Shown piece by piece: positions 8,126 to 18,606 of a DNA stretch of 64,000 bases. Each line of letters opens with the position of its first letter. Positions within the stretch are counted from its first letter, which is position 1. The stretch comes from Thiomicrorhabdus xiamenensis (lineage in GTDB: Bacteria; Pseudomonadota; Gammaproteobacteria; Thiomicrospirales; Thiomicrospiraceae): NCBI RefSeq assembly GCF_013282625.1, contig NZ_CP054020.1, forward strand, positions 1,178,001 through 1,242,000. Reading direction: 5' to 3'. The notes beneath the pieces were generated by a model. It did no database searches, was not told where the DNA came from, and saw only the letters and a program-made list of their open reading frames with translations. Made by a program: the position numbers and the translations under genes.

Positions 8126-9187
8126 CTATCGCTTATGTCCGAACACGCGCGGCTGGGTGTACTGGTCGATCAGAGGAACAGCGATATTCATCAGCAGTAT
8201 GGCAAAAGCCAATCCATCGGGGAAAGTTCCCCAGGAACGGATGACATACACCAGAACGCCGATACCGCAGGCGTAGATAAAGCGTCCGACAGGGGTTGTG
8301 CTGGCGGAGACCGGGTCGGTAATGATGAAAAATGCCGCCAGCATGGTTCCACCGCTCAACAGAACAAAGCTTGCCGGCGGGTACATTTCCGGGTTATAGC
8401 CGTGGAAAATCCACGCCATCAGAAACAGCGAACCTAAAAAACCGACCGGAAACTGCCAGCGGATAGTACGTTTATACAGCAGATAGATGCCGCCGACCAG
8501 AAAGGCGATATTGATCCAGGCCCAACTGTTCAGGCCGAGCCAGTAATGGGTTTGGCTGGTATGGCCGGCGATCGGAGCCAGTGTATCGGCAACGGTTACC
8601 CCTTGAGCGATACCGATACGCATTTCGTTCAGCGGCGTCGCACCGGTGAGCATGTCAAAATCGGCCGAACTTAAAGCACCGGTGAAAATGACCTGAACCG
8701 CATCCATAAAGCCGAGGTAGTGACCACTGATTTCTGACGGCATAATCCAGGTGGTCATCTGCACCGGGAAAGAGATAATCAAGAAAGCGTAACCGAGCAT
8801 TGCCGGGTTAAACGGGTTGTAACCCAGCCCGCCATAGATGTGTTTTCCGAAGATCAGCGCAAAGGCCGAGCCGGTGACAACCACCCACCAGGGAGCCGTG
8901 GGCGGAATACAGAACACCAGACCGGTGACGGTAATCAGCGCGCTGAGATCGGTTAGAAATGGCATGACCGGACGGCCACGCAGTTTGAGCATGCTGTATT
9001 CAACGACCAGGTAGGTAACGACCGCCAGCAGCCATTGAACGACAATACCGAAACCGAACAGGTAGATGTGCATCAGCAGTGCCGGCATGGCAGCGAGCTG
9101 AACCTGCAGCATCACCTTGCGCACGGTCTGATCGTTGTGCGCATAAGGTGAGGAAGGGGGGATAGGCATGCTTGCCGGATTCATCAA
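8126..9187 (-). CDS. rnfD: Rnf complex subunit D, covalent flavoprotein
   Basis: Integral membrane subunit of Rnf, related to NqrB, 353 residues with multiple transmembrane helices. It carries the second covalent FMN site, TGATPL at 181-186 with Thr184, and the family signature GYNPFNPAMLGY at 122-133. The start overlaps the rnfC stop by four bases (ATGA), showing translational coupling. Together with RnfG it is thought to carry electrons across the membrane. Confidence 0.95.
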   Translation of the reverse strand: MMNPASMPIPPSSPYAHNDQTVRKVMLQVQLAAMPALLMHIYLFGFGIVVQWLLAVVTYLVVEYSMLKLRGRPVMPFLTDLSALITVTGLVFCIPPTAPWWVVVTGSAFALIFGKHIYGGLGYNPFNPAMLGYAFLIISFPVQMTTWIMPSEISGHYLGFMDAVQVIFTGALSSADFDMLTGATPLNEMRIGIAQGVTVADTLAPIAGHTSQTHYWLGLNSWAWINIAFLVGGIYLLYKRTIRWQFPVGFLGSLFLMAWIFHGYNPEMYPPASFVLLSGGTMLAAFFIITDPVSASTTPVGRFIYACGIGVLVYVIRSWGTFPDGLAFAILLMNIAVPLIDQYTQPRVFGHKR

Positions 9188-11700
9188 TGCGTTTCCTCTT
9201 CTTGTTTTTTTCCATCGCCGGCTTTGCTCTCGGCCAGTTTTTGTTCAGCACGCTGTTGAGCGCGTTTTTCGGCTGCACGTTTTGCGGCAGCCATGGCCGC
9301 CTTTTTAGCCGCCGATTTGGCTTTGTCTTTGCTCTTTTCCTGATCGCTTTGCTGTACGGACGCTTTTTCAGGTGCTTCTGCATTGCGTGCCGTAGACGGT
9401 GTTTGTTCCGATGCAGGTTTTTCAGCGTTTTCGACTGGTTCCTGTTTTCTTTGTGCCAGTTTGCGCGATTGAGCCGCAGCTTTGGCTTTTTCGATAGCGG
9501 CACGCCGCGCCTGCTCTTTTTCCAGTGCCGGCGAAGTCTCCTGAGACGCCTCCGTTAAATCGGTTGTTTGCGTTTCAACTGGTTCGGAAGATGCGTTTTT
9601 GGCTTCTTGCGCTTTTTTTCGGGCAGCTGCCGCTTTGGCTGCGGCAATCGCTTTGTCGCGAGCGCTGTTTTTTGGCATCTTATTTTGATCAAGCTTCTGC
9701 TCGGAAGCCTGATCCGTTTTGTGGATGGTTGCGGTTTCAGTGATTTCCGCAGATGCCTTTTCTTCGCCACGTTTTTGCGCCGCTTTTTTGGCTGCGGCCG
9801 CTTTAGCCGCGGCGATCGCTTTATCTCGAGCACTTAACGGCTTGCTCTCTTTCGGGGTCTCTTTTTCCGCTGTCTGTTTTTTAGCAGCAGCCGCTTTAGC
9901 CGCGGCCATGGCGCGTTTTTTGGCCGCCTCGGCCTGCGCTTCCTTGTCTTTGCCGGTCGTAAGGCTCTGACCTTTGACTTTCTTGTCTTTGTCGGTCTGT
10001 CCCTGTTTGTTAGCGGCGGCTTTCTGTGCCGCCAATATCGCTTTTTCGCGGGCGCTTAAAGGTTTGTCGCCAGCGGCTGAAGACGCCTTTTTCGATGCGG
10101 CTGCTTTTGCGGCGGCCGCACGGGCAGCGGCAGCGGATTTGGCAGATGAATCCGAGTCGGTTTTCGGGTTTTCGGCACTCTGTTTTTTAACCGCTTCTTT
10201 CTTCGCTTTGAGACGCGCTTCGCGTTCGGCTTTTTCGCGTTCGATGCGCGCCAGCTTGAATTCATGACGTTTTTTAGCCACTTCCGCCGCTTCTTTCTCG
10301 GCATTCAGCAGTTTGATTTCGGCTTTGGCATGTCGGTAGTACTGCACCAGCGGGATATGGCTCGGACAGACATAGCTGCAACAGCCGCATTCGATACAGT
10401 CGAAAACATTCAGTTTTTCAACTTTTTCGTATTCATGACCTTGAGCGTGCCAATACATCTGTTGCGGCAGTAGATTAACCGGGCAGGCGTCCATACACTC
10501 GCCGCAACGGATGCACGGCATCTGCATTTCTCGCGGTTCTGGCGGATTGGCGAGAATACAGTTTGTGGTTTTTATCACCGGCACCGCGTTATCCGGCATC
10601 TGTACGCCCATCATCGGACCACCCATGATAAGCGGATAATCAAGGGGCGATTTCGGTTCGGCAAGTTCGGCCAGAGCATTGAAAGGCGTTCCGATCAATG
10701 CATCGATATTAAATCCTTTTTGCAGTCCTTGACCGCTGACCGTCACCAGACGCGAAGTCAGGGGTTCTCCGAAGGCGACGGCGCGGTACAGGGCGCGCAG
10801 GGTCGCGACATTCATCATTAGAATGCCCTGGTCAATCGCATGGCCGCGCGCAGCCAGTTCCACTCCGGTAATTTCATATACCAGCTGTTTCTGTCCGCCC
10901 ATCGGATAAACGGTAGCGACTTCGTGGATGCGGCTGGCAACCGGAGTTGGTTGCGAGCCGGAGAGCTGTTCGATGGCCGTTTGCATCTGATGAATCGCTT
11001 GCGGTTTATTGTTTTCGATACCGCAAACGATTTCGTCGATCCCCAGAGCATGAGCCGTGATCTGCGCGCCGAGCAAAATTTCCTCAGCATGGGTTTGCAT
11101 CAACAGGTCGTCGCAGCTGATAAAAGGTTCGCATTCGGCGCCGTTGATAATCAGCGTACGGATTTTGCCTTTTTCCCGAGGCAGTTTGGCGTAAGTCGGG
11201 AAGCCGGCGCCGCCCATACCGATAATACCGGAATCGGCGAGGATATCTTTCAGCGGTTGAGGTTCTGCCGGCCATTCGCCGTTGCTGTTCAAAGCGTTGT
11301 CGATGGCGTCATCGCGACCATCCGGCTTGATTACGATACACAGCGATTGCAATCCGGACGCGTGCGGCAGAGTGCGCGGTTCGATGGCGGCGATCACTCC
11401 GGATGTCGGGGCATGCACCGGAACCACCAGTTTCTTGTCGGCGCTGCTGTCGGCGCGGGCGATCAACTGGTTTTTACGGACTTGTTCGCCGACTTCTACC
11501 AGAGGTTTGGCTTCTTCACCGACCGGCTGGGCCAGCGGAAGAATCAACTCTTGTGGAATGAAGCGGGCATGAATCGGATTACGTGCACTGAGCGATTTAT
11601 GGTATTGCGGAAAGACGCCGCCGTGAAAGCGGTACAGCAAGCGTTTTGCCATCGGATAGATCGGTGCCAGGGTGTTCGCCAGTGATTGCAGCAGACTCAT
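9184..11700 (-). CDS. rnfC: Rnf complex subunit C with long Ala/Lys repeat tail
   Basis: NADH- and FMN-binding peripheral subunit. Residues 1-380 hold the NuoF-like core (GMGGAGFPTYAKLP at 161-174, INGAECEP at 185-192). Two [4Fe-4S] clusters are ligated by Cys396/399/402/406 and Cys435/438/441/445. From about 470 to 838 the protein becomes a very Ala/Lys/Glu-rich tail with a recurring unit like SARDKAIAAAKAAAAKK (at about 539, 613, 670 and degenerate copies), probably helical or coiled coil. Total length 838 exceeds E. coli RsxC (about 740), mainly through extra tail repeats. The ATG abuts the rnfB stop directly. Confidence 0.95.
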   Translation of the reverse strand: MSLLQSLANTLAPIYPMAKRLLYRFHGGVFPQYHKSLSARNPIHARFIPQELILPLAQPVGEEAKPLVEVGEQVRKNQLIARADSSADKKLVVPVHAPTSGVIAAIEPRTLPHASGLQSLCIVIKPDGRDDAIDNALNSNGEWPAEPQPLKDILADSGIIGMGGAGFPTYAKLPREKGKIRTLIINGAECEPFISCDDLLMQTHAEEILLGAQITAHALGIDEIVCGIENNKPQAIHQMQTAIEQLSGSQPTPVASRIHEVATVYPMGGQKQLVYEITGVELAARGHAIDQGILMMNVATLRALYRAVAFGEPLTSRLVTVSGQGLQKGFNIDALIGTPFNALAELAEPKSPLDYPLIMGGPMMGVQMPDNAVPVIKTTNCILANPPEPREMQMPCIRCGECMDACPVNLLPQQMYWHAQGHEYEKVEKLNVFDCIECGCCSYVCPSHIPLVQYYRHAKAEIKLLNAEKEAAEVAKKRHEFKLARIEREKAEREARLKAKKEAVKKQSAENPKTDSDSSAKSAAAARAAAAKAAASKKASSAAGDKPLSAREKAILAAQKAAANKQGQTDKDKKVKGQSLTTGKDKEAQAEAAKKRAMAAAKAAAAKKQTAEKETPKESKPLSARDKAIAAAKAAAAKKAAQKRGEEKASAEITETATIHKTDQASEQKLDQNKMPKNSARDKAIAAAKAAAARKKAQEAKNASSEPVETQTTDLTEASQETSPALEKEQARRAAIEKAKAAAQSRKLAQRKQEPVENAEKPASEQTPSTARNAEAPEKASVQQSDQEKSKDKAKSAAKKAAMAAAKRAAEKRAQQRAEQKLAESKAGDGKKQEEETH

Positions 11701-12309
11701 TTACGAATTCTCCTGCAACAGATTTGCCAGAGGCTTGGAGTCGTTCGGCAGGGCGCTTTTAGGTTCGTTCGGTGCCGGCCATTGCCAGTTTTTCAGATTG
11801 ACTTCCTGCGGACGCATTTCGATGCAATCCACCGGACAAACCGGAACGCACAGTTCACAGCCGGTGCACTCCTGCTGGATCACGGTATGCATCATTTTCG
11901 TGGCCCCGAGAATCGCATCGACCGGACACTCTTTAATGCACAGAACGCAACCGATACAAAGGTCTTCGTCGATAAAGGCGGTTTCCTTCGCTTTTTCATC
12001 CGCCGAGGTGTCTTCCATCGCTTTCTGCTCGCGTCCGGTGATTTCGGAAATCTTGATCATGACTTCGGTCCCGCCGGGAACGCACAGATTGACTTCGGAT
12101 TCGCCGTTGGCCAACGCTTCCGCATAAGGACGGCAGCCCGGAAAACCGCACTGGCCGCATTGTGTTTGCGGCAGTTCCTTGTCGATCTGATCGGCCATAG
12201 GGTTGCCTTCGACTTTGAAACGCACAGCCGCATAGCCAAGCGCCAGCCCGAACAGCAGTGCCAGCGCAAGAAAAATTCCCAGCGCTTCAAGCCCGTGAAT
12301 CCAATCCAT
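11701..12309 (-). CDS. rnfB: Rnf complex subunit B, ferredoxin-type iron-sulfur protein
   Basis: Electron-entry subunit on the cytoplasmic face. An N-terminal membrane helix (about 5-27) is followed by a [4Fe-4S] domain with Cys51, Cys54, Cys59 and Cys76, then two ferredoxin clusters with Cys118/121/124/128 and Cys148/151/154/158. The 202-residue length is normal for a gammaproteobacterial RnfB with two ferredoxin clusters. Its ATG overlaps the rnfA stop by one base (TGATG). Confidence 0.96.
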   Translation of the reverse strand: MDWIHGLEALGIFLALALLFGLALGYAAVRFKVEGNPMADQIDKELPQTQCGQCGFPGCRPYAEALANGESEVNLCVPGGTEVMIKISEITGREQKAMEDTSADEKAKETAFIDEDLCIGCVLCIKECPVDAILGATKMMHTVIQQECTGCELCVPVCPVDCIEMRPQEVNLKNWQWPAPNEPKSALPNDSKPLANLLQENS

Positions 12310-12884
12310 CAGACCAGACCTCCGAAGCCCATAAAGGCCATCGACATCAGGCCGGCGGTAATCAAGGCAATCGGCGCTCCTTTGAAAGGACCGGGGATAT
12401 CCGCTACTTCAAGACGTTCACGGATTGAGGCGAACAGCACCATGACCAGAGTAAAGCCAATCGCCGCGCCCATACCGTAAAAAGCCGATTCGATAAAGTC
12501 GTTCTGTTCTCCGACATTCAACAAAGCAACCCCGAGAACGGCGCAGTTGGTGGTAATCAGCGGCAGATAAATACCCAGCACCTGATACAGTACCGGCGAA
12601 GTCTTGTGAATCGCCATTTCGGTAAAGCCGACGACCGCCGCGATGGCCAGTATAAAGGCAATTGTTTGCAGGTATTCAAGCCCGAAAGGCTGTAGAAGAT
12701 AGGTGTAGATAATGTAACTGAGAACAGACGACAGCGTCAGTACGAAGGTTGTCGCCAGACCCATGCCCAGAGCGGCATCGGTTTTTTTGGAAACCCCCAT
12801 AAAAGGACACAGACCGAGGAATTTGACCAATACAAAGTTATTGACCAAAACGGTACTAATCAAAATGATTGCGTAATCCTGCAT
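12309..12884 (-). CDS. rnfA: Rnf complex subunit A
   Basis: Membrane subunit related to RnfE and NqrE, 191 residues with six hydrophobic helices. Signatures are [15 protein letters not shown] near the N-terminus and [16 protein letters not shown] in the middle. The start is the ATG at 12884, preceded by TTTAGGGAT; a longer in-frame extension to 12935 lacks a ribosome site and would be unusual for the family. It is the first gene of the operon, 85 bases downstream of metG, with a strong inverted repeat in that gap. Confidence 0.95.
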   Translation of the reverse strand: MQDYAIILISTVLVNNFVLVKFLGLCPFMGVSKKTDAALGMGLATTFVLTLSSVLSYIIYTYLLQPFGLEYLQTIAFILAIAAVVGFTEMAIHKTSPVLYQVLGIYLPLITTNCAVLGVALLNVGEQNDFIESAFYGMGAAIGFTLVMVLFASIRERLEVADIPGPFKGAPIALITAGLMSMAFMGFGGLV

Positions 12885-12915
12885 CTGTATCCCTAAAGTG
12901 TTTTGAATGTTCGAG

Positions 12916-12947
12916 GCTGAATGTCTGATCGGCAAGGATCATTCAGC
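12916..12947 (-). promoter_or_regulatory. Inverted repeat in the metG-rnfA gap
   Basis: GCTGAAT (12916-12922) pairs with ATTCAGC (12941-12947), and inside it GATC (12927-12930) pairs with GATC (12937-12940) around GGCAAG. There is no T run in either direction, so it is not a normal terminator. It could be an operator, an RNA stability element or a translational control hairpin for rnfA. Confidence 0.5.
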
Positions 12948-12969
12948 GCTCAACATCCGTAATGAAACA

Positions 12970-15078
12970 TTATTTGACACGCATACCCGGTTTAGCGCCG
13001 TCATCCGGGTTCAGAATATAAAGATCCGATCCGCCCGGGCCGGCGGCCAGAACCATTCCTTCGGACAGCCCGAAACGCATTTTACGTGGCGCCAGATTGG
13101 CGACCATGACCGTCAGTTTACCGATCAGGTCTTCCGGGTTGTAGGCGGCCTTGATGCCGGCAAATACCTGACGCTGTTCAAAACCGATATCCAGAGTCAG
13201 TTTGATCAGTTTGTCTGCTTCCGGAACCGCTTCGGCGTTGACGATTTTGGCAATGCGCAGATCGATTTTAGCAAAGTCGTCAATAGTGATGGTTTCCGCC
13301 AGTGGGTCGAATTCGCCGGTTTCGGCCGTTTGCTTGTTTTCGCTCATCTTTTTCTCTTGGGATTGTTTCTTAGGTTTACTGTCGTCTTTTTTGCCGTCCG
13401 GAACTGATTTAGCCGTCAGAGATTGGGCTGAGGCTTCAACCATTTTCTCGATAGCCGGCATTTCCAGACGCGTCATCAAAGCTTTGAATTTGTTGATTTC
13501 ATGACCCATCAACGGCTGATGCACTGCTTCCCATTGCCATGAATCCAGGTTGAGGAATGCCAGTGATTTTTCTGCCGTTGCCGGAATAACCGGCGCCAGA
13601 TAGCTCATCAGAACACGGAAAAGGTTGATCCCGACCGAAACGGATTCGTACAACTCGGCTTCTTTCCCTTCTTCTTTAGCCAGAACCCAAGGGGCGGTTT
13701 CGGCAATATATTCATTGGCGCGATCGGCCAGCGCCATAATTTCGCGCATGGCGTGTCCGTACTCGCGTTTTTCGTACAGACCGGCGATCTCTTCGGAAGC
13801 ATTAGCGAACTGCAGGTACAGCTCGTTAGCAGAATCCGACCAGCTTTCGGCCAGTTTGCCGTCGAATTTTTTCTTGACGAAACCGGCGCAACGACTGGCG
13901 ATATTGATGACTTTACCGACTAGATCCGAGTTCACGCGCTGGGCAAAATCTTCCAGGTTAAGGTCGATATCGTCGATACGGCTGGTCAGCTTGGCTGCGA
14001 AGTAATAACGCAGATATTCCGGATTCAGATGTTCCAGATACGTCTTGGCCATAATGAAGGTACCGCGCGACTTGGACATCTTCTGACCGTCAACGGTCAG
14101 GAAGCCATGCGCCCAGACCGCATCCGGGGTACGGAAATCGGCTCCGGAAAGCATTGCCGGCCAGAAAAGGGCGTGGAAGTTAATAATGTCCTTACCGATG
14201 AAGTGATACAACTCGGCCTTGGAGTCTTTAGCCCAATATTCGTCAAAATCCAATCCGGATTTTTCGCAATAGGCTTTGAAGCTCGACATATAGCCGATCG
14301 GCGCATCCAGCCAGACATAGAAGTATTTATCTTTCTCGCCCGGAATTTCAAAACCGAAGTAAGGTGCGTCGCGGGAGATATCCCAGCCGCGCAGACCGCT
14401 ATCCAGCCATTCATCAATTTTGTTGGCGATCTGAGTCTGCAGGTGACCTTCGCGGGTCCAGCTTTTCAGCATGTCGGCAAACTGATCCAGTTCGAAGAAC
14501 AGGTGGTCGGAGTCTTTTTCAATCGGCGTAGCACCGGAAACCGCGGATTTCGGATTGACCAGATCGGTCGGTGCATAGGTTGCGCCACAGGCTTCACAGT
14601 TATCGCCATACTGATCCTCGGCCCCGCACTTCGGACAGGTTCCCTTGACGAAACGGTCCGGAAGGAACATGGATTTTTCCGGATCATAGAACTGCGAGAT
14701 CGATTTGCGTGCAATATAACCTTTCTCTTTAAGACGGTTATAGATCAACTCGGCGTAATATTTGTTTTCCGGAGAGTTGGTGCTGTGATAATGGTCGAAT
14801 GCGACGTTAAATCCGGCAAAATCGGCCTGGTGCTCTTCGGATGATTTGGCAATTAAGGCTTCCGGGGTAATGCCTTCGGCTTCGGCACGCAACATAATCG
14901 GAGTCCCGTGCGCATCGTCGGCACAGACATAGACGCAGTCATGACCGCGCATTTTCTGAAAACGTGACCAGATATCGGTTTGGATATATTCAACCATATG
15001 CCCAAGATGGATCGGTCCATTGGCATACGGAAGGGCACTGGTAATCAAGATTTTGCGAGGATGTGGAGGCGTTGCCAT
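12970..15078 (-). CDS. metG: Methionyl-tRNA synthetase
   Basis: Charges initiator and elongator tRNA-Met. The 702-residue protein has the HIGH-type motif IHLGH at 23-27, a zinc knuckle with Cys148/151/161/164, and KMSKS at 333-337. After the anticodon-binding domain comes a Lys-rich linker (about 555-590), then a C-terminal EMAP/Trbp111-type tRNA-binding domain (about 595-702) that normally mediates dimerisation. The length is slightly above E. coli MetG. It follows apbC on the same strand after a 212-base gap, and precedes the rnf operon. Confidence 0.97.
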   Translation of the reverse strand: MATPPHPRKILITSALPYANGPIHLGHMVEYIQTDIWSRFQKMRGHDCVYVCADDAHGTPIMLRAEAEGITPEALIAKSSEEHQADFAGFNVAFDHYHSTNSPENKYYAELIYNRLKEKGYIARKSISQFYDPEKSMFLPDRFVKGTCPKCGAEDQYGDNCEACGATYAPTDLVNPKSAVSGATPIEKDSDHLFFELDQFADMLKSWTREGHLQTQIANKIDEWLDSGLRGWDISRDAPYFGFEIPGEKDKYFYVWLDAPIGYMSSFKAYCEKSGLDFDEYWAKDSKAELYHFIGKDIINFHALFWPAMLSGADFRTPDAVWAHGFLTVDGQKMSKSRGTFIMAKTYLEHLNPEYLRYYFAAKLTSRIDDIDLNLEDFAQRVNSDLVGKVINIASRCAGFVKKKFDGKLAESWSDSANELYLQFANASEEIAGLYEKREYGHAMREIMALADRANEYIAETAPWVLAKEEGKEAELYESVSVGINLFRVLMSYLAPVIPATAEKSLAFLNLDSWQWEAVHQPLMGHEINKFKALMTRLEMPAIEKMVEASAQSLTAKSVPDGKKDDSKPKKQSQEKKMSENKQTAETGEFDPLAETITIDDFAKIDLRIAKIVNAEAVPEADKLIKLTLDIGFEQRQVFAGIKAAYNPEDLIGKLTVMVANLAPRKMRFGLSEGMVLAAGPGGSDLYILNPDDGAKPGMRVK

Positions 15079-15290
15079 AGTCTGCTGCAGTCCTTATTAA
15101 TTATTTGCTGTGCGTGAAAACGTTTAAACGCTAATACGTCGCCGAATCCAGATGCTTGGAAAGGGCGGTCCGACGAACGTGAATTGATGCGGTCGGTTTA
15201 GCGCAAAATAGCCGTGTATTGTAATGGCTTTTTCAGATTTTTGCTGGAGTTTGTCCGCCTCTAAAGCGGTGCAAAAGAGGCGGGCGTCGA

Positions 15291-16421
15291 TCAGGTGTTT
15301 TGGATCACGATTTCCGGGAATACGCCGGCGTAGTTGCGTTTTTTGACCCCGATCTGCGCGCCGATCTGGTGTGCGATATTACGGTATTTACCGGCAATTT
15401 CGCTCCCCGGTTCGGCTGTGACCGTTGGAGCCCCTTGATCGGCTTCTTCGCGGATGCGTTTATCCAGAGGCAAGGCGCCGAGGAAATCGACATGATATTT
15501 TTTAGCCATCTCTTCGCCGCCGTTCGAACCGAAGATCGCTTCTTCGTGGCCACATTGCGAACAGATATGTGTACTCATGTTTTCGATAATGCCGAGAATC
15601 GGAATTTCAACCTTCTGGAACATCTTCAGGCCTTTTTTGGCGTCAATCAGCGAGATCTGTTGCGGGGTGGTGACGATCACCGCACCGGTAACCGGAATCT
15701 GCTGCGCAAGCGTCAATTGAACATCACCGGTCCCCGGAGGCAGGTCAATAACCAGATAATCCAGCTCGTCCCAGTTGGTTTCTTTGAGTAGTTGAGTCAG
15801 TGTCTGGGTGACGATCGGGCCGCGCCAGATCATCGGGGAATCTTCGTCGATCAGCGCGCCGATCGACATCGCCTGCAGTCCGTAAGCTTCCAGTGGTTGC
15901 ATGCTTTTACCGTCTTTGGTCTGCGGTTTATCCTTGATGTTGAGCATGGTCGGGATACTTGGGCCGTAGATATCGGCATCCAGAATGCCGACCTGTGCGC
16001 CTTCCTGTTGCAGGGCCAGAGCGAGATTGACTGCCGTTGTCGATTTGCCGACACCGCCTTTACCGGAGGCGACCGCGATAATGTTTTTGACGTTCGGCAT
16101 TGGCGTAGTGCCTTTCTGCACGTCATGAGCAACGATTTCGGTTTTGAATTCGATGCTCACCGTCGAAATGTCGTTCAATTGTTTCAGACAGTGACTCAGG
16201 TTCTGTTCGATGGAAGGCCACAAACTCTTGCACGGATAAGGCAGGCTGATTTCGAGTGTGATTGCATCGCCTTTAAGATGCATGGCTTTAAGGGCTTTTA
16301 ACTCGATCAGGTTTTGCTCTGTGTGCGGTAGATTATAGGTTTTGATCTGTGCTTCGATCGCTTCCTGGAGTTCTTCGCTGATTTTGGATGCGCCACCAAA
16401 CAGTTTGCCTAAAAATCCCAT
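15291..16421 (-). CDS. apbC: Mrp/ApbC iron-sulfur cluster carrier ATPase
   Basis: P-loop ATPase that carries and delivers Fe-S clusters. An N-terminal DUF59-like region (about 15-95) is followed by the deviant Walker A GKGGVGKST at 120-128, IDLPPGTGD at 225-233, and the cluster-binding CxxC pair Cys287/Cys290. The 376-residue length is normal. AAAGGAT lies before the ATG. In E. coli apbC lies next to metG; here both are on the minus strand. The neighbouring Rnf and SDH complexes are cluster-rich, a plausible but unproven client group. Confidence 0.95.
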   Translation of the reverse strand: MGFLGKLFGGASKISEELQEAIEAQIKTYNLPHTEQNLIELKALKAMHLKGDAITLEISLPYPCKSLWPSIEQNLSHCLKQLNDISTVSIEFKTEIVAHDVQKGTTPMPNVKNIIAVASGKGGVGKSTTAVNLALALQQEGAQVGILDADIYGPSIPTMLNIKDKPQTKDGKSMQPLEAYGLQAMSIGALIDEDSPMIWRGPIVTQTLTQLLKETNWDELDYLVIDLPPGTGDVQLTLAQQIPVTGAVIVTTPQQISLIDAKKGLKMFQKVEIPILGIIENMSTHICSQCGHEEAIFGSNGGEEMAKKYHVDFLGALPLDKRIREEADQGAPTVTAEPGSEIAGKYRNIAHQIGAQIGVKKRNYAGVFPEIVIQNT

Positions 16422-16650
16422 GTCTGTATCCTTTTGTTACCCTGCGTCTAAGCGTTTGTCCGCTGACTGAAGTACCTGAAATATCGGTCGATTAGAAAAC
16501 TGCGTATTTTATCAGTTTCCGGCAACGAATGCTTTATGCATTCTATGGGATGTGGCGCTTTCTCCGAGGAAAAGGACGTTATAATAAGCCGCTTTGAAAA
16601 TGGAAAATCTTCCGAGAAGAATCAGCGGCAAAGTTTTTGAGAGTGGATAT

Positions 16651-18591
16651 ATGAGTTTATTAGCCTGGCTGGCAGAATATCAGACCCATGCACCGATCCG
16701 TGCGATTGAAACCCTGCCGGGAAATCTCGCCGACCAGATCGCCGCCGGAGAAGTGGTGGAAAGGCCGGCGTCGGCAGTGAAGGAATTGCTGGAAAATGCA
16801 TTGGACTCCGGTGCGGATCAGATTGAGATACACCTTCAGGAGGGCGGGAATCAGTCGATCGAAGTAATTGATAACGGCCGGGGGATTCCAAAGGAAGAAC
16901 TACTGCTGGCGGTAAGCCGACATGCAACCAGTAAAATCTATTCGATGCAGGAGTTGGTTGCGGTCAGATCGCTCGGTTTTCGCGGGGAGGCGCTGGCCAG
17001 TATCAGTTCCGTCTCGGACTTTACGTTGCGCAGTCGTACGGTACACGACAAGAGTGCTTGGCAGATCAGTGCGCGCGGCGACGGAAATTGGCATGGACCG
17101 GAGCCATCGGCCGGTCAGCAGGGGACATCGGTAAAGGTCAATAATCTGTTTTTTAATACCCCGGCGCGCAAAAAGTTTCTCAGAGCGCCGCGTACCGAGT
17201 TTCTGCAAATTGAACAGCTGGTGAAACGCATTATTCTCAGTCACCCGCAAGTCGGCTTTAAGTTGATTCATAACGGCAAGATGGTGCGACACCTTCCTGC
17301 CTGTCAGGATGAGCTGAGCTTGCAGAATCGATTGAAGAATCTCCTGGGACAAGAGTTCGTCGAGCACTCACTGGAAATCGAGTTCAATACCGATGATTGG
17401 CATTTGACCGGCTGGGTCGGCTTGCCGACATTCAACCGGTCGCAGACCGATATGCAGTACCTGTTCGTTAACGGACGTGTCGTCAAGGACCGCAATCTCT
17501 CATTTGCTTTGAAGCAGGCGTATGCCGATGTGTTGTATCACGGACGTCATGCCGCCTATGTTCTGTTTCTGAATGTGCCGCCTGAGCAATTGGATGTTAA
17601 TGTGCATCCGGCCAAGCATGAAGTGCGCTTTGCCCGTAACCGTGAAGTGTATGATTTTCTGCGGCGCTCGGTGCGCGATGCGGTCGGCAAACCGCTGGCG
17701 GCGTCGGAAAGTCTTCAGCCCGGCAGCGGGAAATCGCTGGATGGTGCGCAGGATTTGGATCTCAAGTCCGAAGCCAAGCCGATGCATTTGAACTTTACGC
17801 AACGGTATGACAGCGTTTCAGCGGACGAACTTGAAGCGGCTCGACAGTTTCAGCAGCCGTTTGCTTCTTCTTTCGGGGGGCGTACCGAGCAGGCGAGGGA
17901 TCTTTCCAGGCTGATCGAAGAGCGGCGTTTCCACGGAGAAAGTCAGGTTCAGGAAGCCGAAGCACCGGTTTATCAGAGTGAGCGGGGTGAAAACGATGAC
18001 AGTCCGGTGCCGCCACTGGGCTTTGCCAAGGCGCAGCTGCATGGCGTGTTTATTTTGTCGGAAAACCGGCATGGACTGGTATTGGTCGATATGCATGCGG
18101 CACACGAAAGAGTCGTCTATGAGCGTTTTAAACAGCAGTGGAAGCAGCTCAGATTGCAAAGTCAGCCGCTGCTGGTTCCGATGGCGGTAACGTTGGATGT
18201 TTCACAGATTCTGGTGTGGGAAGAGTTTGAAAAAACGTTTAGTGATCTGGGATTCGAGCTCGAAGCAATGGGCCCGGAACAGTTGAAGGTTACCGCAGTT
18301 CCCGCACTGTTGATCAAGTCGGATGTGGTACGTCTGCTTAAGGATATGTTGGCGGATTTTGCCGAATTCGGCGAGTCCAGTGTCGTTGAAGAACGCATCG
18401 ACAGCATTCTTTCCACTATGGCCTGTCACGGGTCAGTCCGAGCCAATCGCAAATTAACGGTCCCGGAAATGAACGAGTTGCTGCGTCAGATGGAGCAGAC
18501 CGACAAGATTGATCAATGTAACCATGGGCGCCCGACCTGGGTTCAGTTGTCTATGGATCAACTCGATAAACTGTTTATGCGCGGACAATAG
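16651..18591 (+). CDS. mutL: DNA mismatch repair protein MutL, endonuclease type
   Basis: The 646-residue protein has the GHKL ATPase N-terminus: the general base Glu45 in KELLENA, DNGRGI at 74-79 and GFRGEALASIS at 109-119. The C-terminal domain carries the metal-dependent nicking motif as DMHAAHERVVYE at 480-491 (consensus DQHA-x2-E-x4-E with Met for Gln), plus ACHG at 591-594 and CNHGRP at 623-628. E. coli-type MutL lacks these, so this enzyme probably cuts DNA itself and no MutH would be needed. I chose the ATG at 16651 behind GAGAGTGGAT; an in-frame start at 16594 would add 19 residues. miaA follows by 15 bases. Confidence 0.96.
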   Translation: MSLLAWLAEYQTHAPIRAIETLPGNLADQIAAGEVVERPASAVKELLENALDSGADQIEIHLQEGGNQSIEVIDNGRGIPKEELLLAVSRHATSKIYSMQELVAVRSLGFRGEALASISSVSDFTLRSRTVHDKSAWQISARGDGNWHGPEPSAGQQGTSVKVNNLFFNTPARKKFLRAPRTEFLQIEQLVKRIILSHPQVGFKLIHNGKMVRHLPACQDELSLQNRLKNLLGQEFVEHSLEIEFNTDDWHLTGWVGLPTFNRSQTDMQYLFVNGRVVKDRNLSFALKQAYADVLYHGRHAAYVLFLNVPPEQLDVNVHPAKHEVRFARNREVYDFLRRSVRDAVGKPLAASESLQPGSGKSLDGAQDLDLKSEAKPMHLNFTQRYDSVSADELEAARQFQQPFASSFGGRTEQARDLSRLIEERRFHGESQVQEAEAPVYQSERGENDDSPVPPLGFAKAQLHGVFILSENRHGLVLVDMHAAHERVVYERFKQQWKQLRLQSQPLLVPMAVTLDVSQILVWEEFEKTFSDLGFELEAMGPEQLKVTAVPALLIKSDVVRLLKDMLADFAEFGESSVVEERIDSILSTMACHGSVRANRKLTVPEMNELLRQMEQTDKIDQCNHGRPTWVQLSMDQLDKLFMRGQ

Positions 18592-18606
18592 GTTGGATAG
18601 CTGAAG

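Noticed and set aside
9172-10473. Series of plus-strand open frames opposite rnfC
   Set aside because: They arise from the Ala/Lys repeat codons read backwards, giving Phe/Ala/Cys-rich nonsense. rnfC on the minus strand is clear.
10840-11685. 281-codon plus-strand frame opposite the rnfC N-terminus
   Set aside because: It mirrors the codon pattern of rnfC, has no ribosome site and no domain; an antisense shadow.
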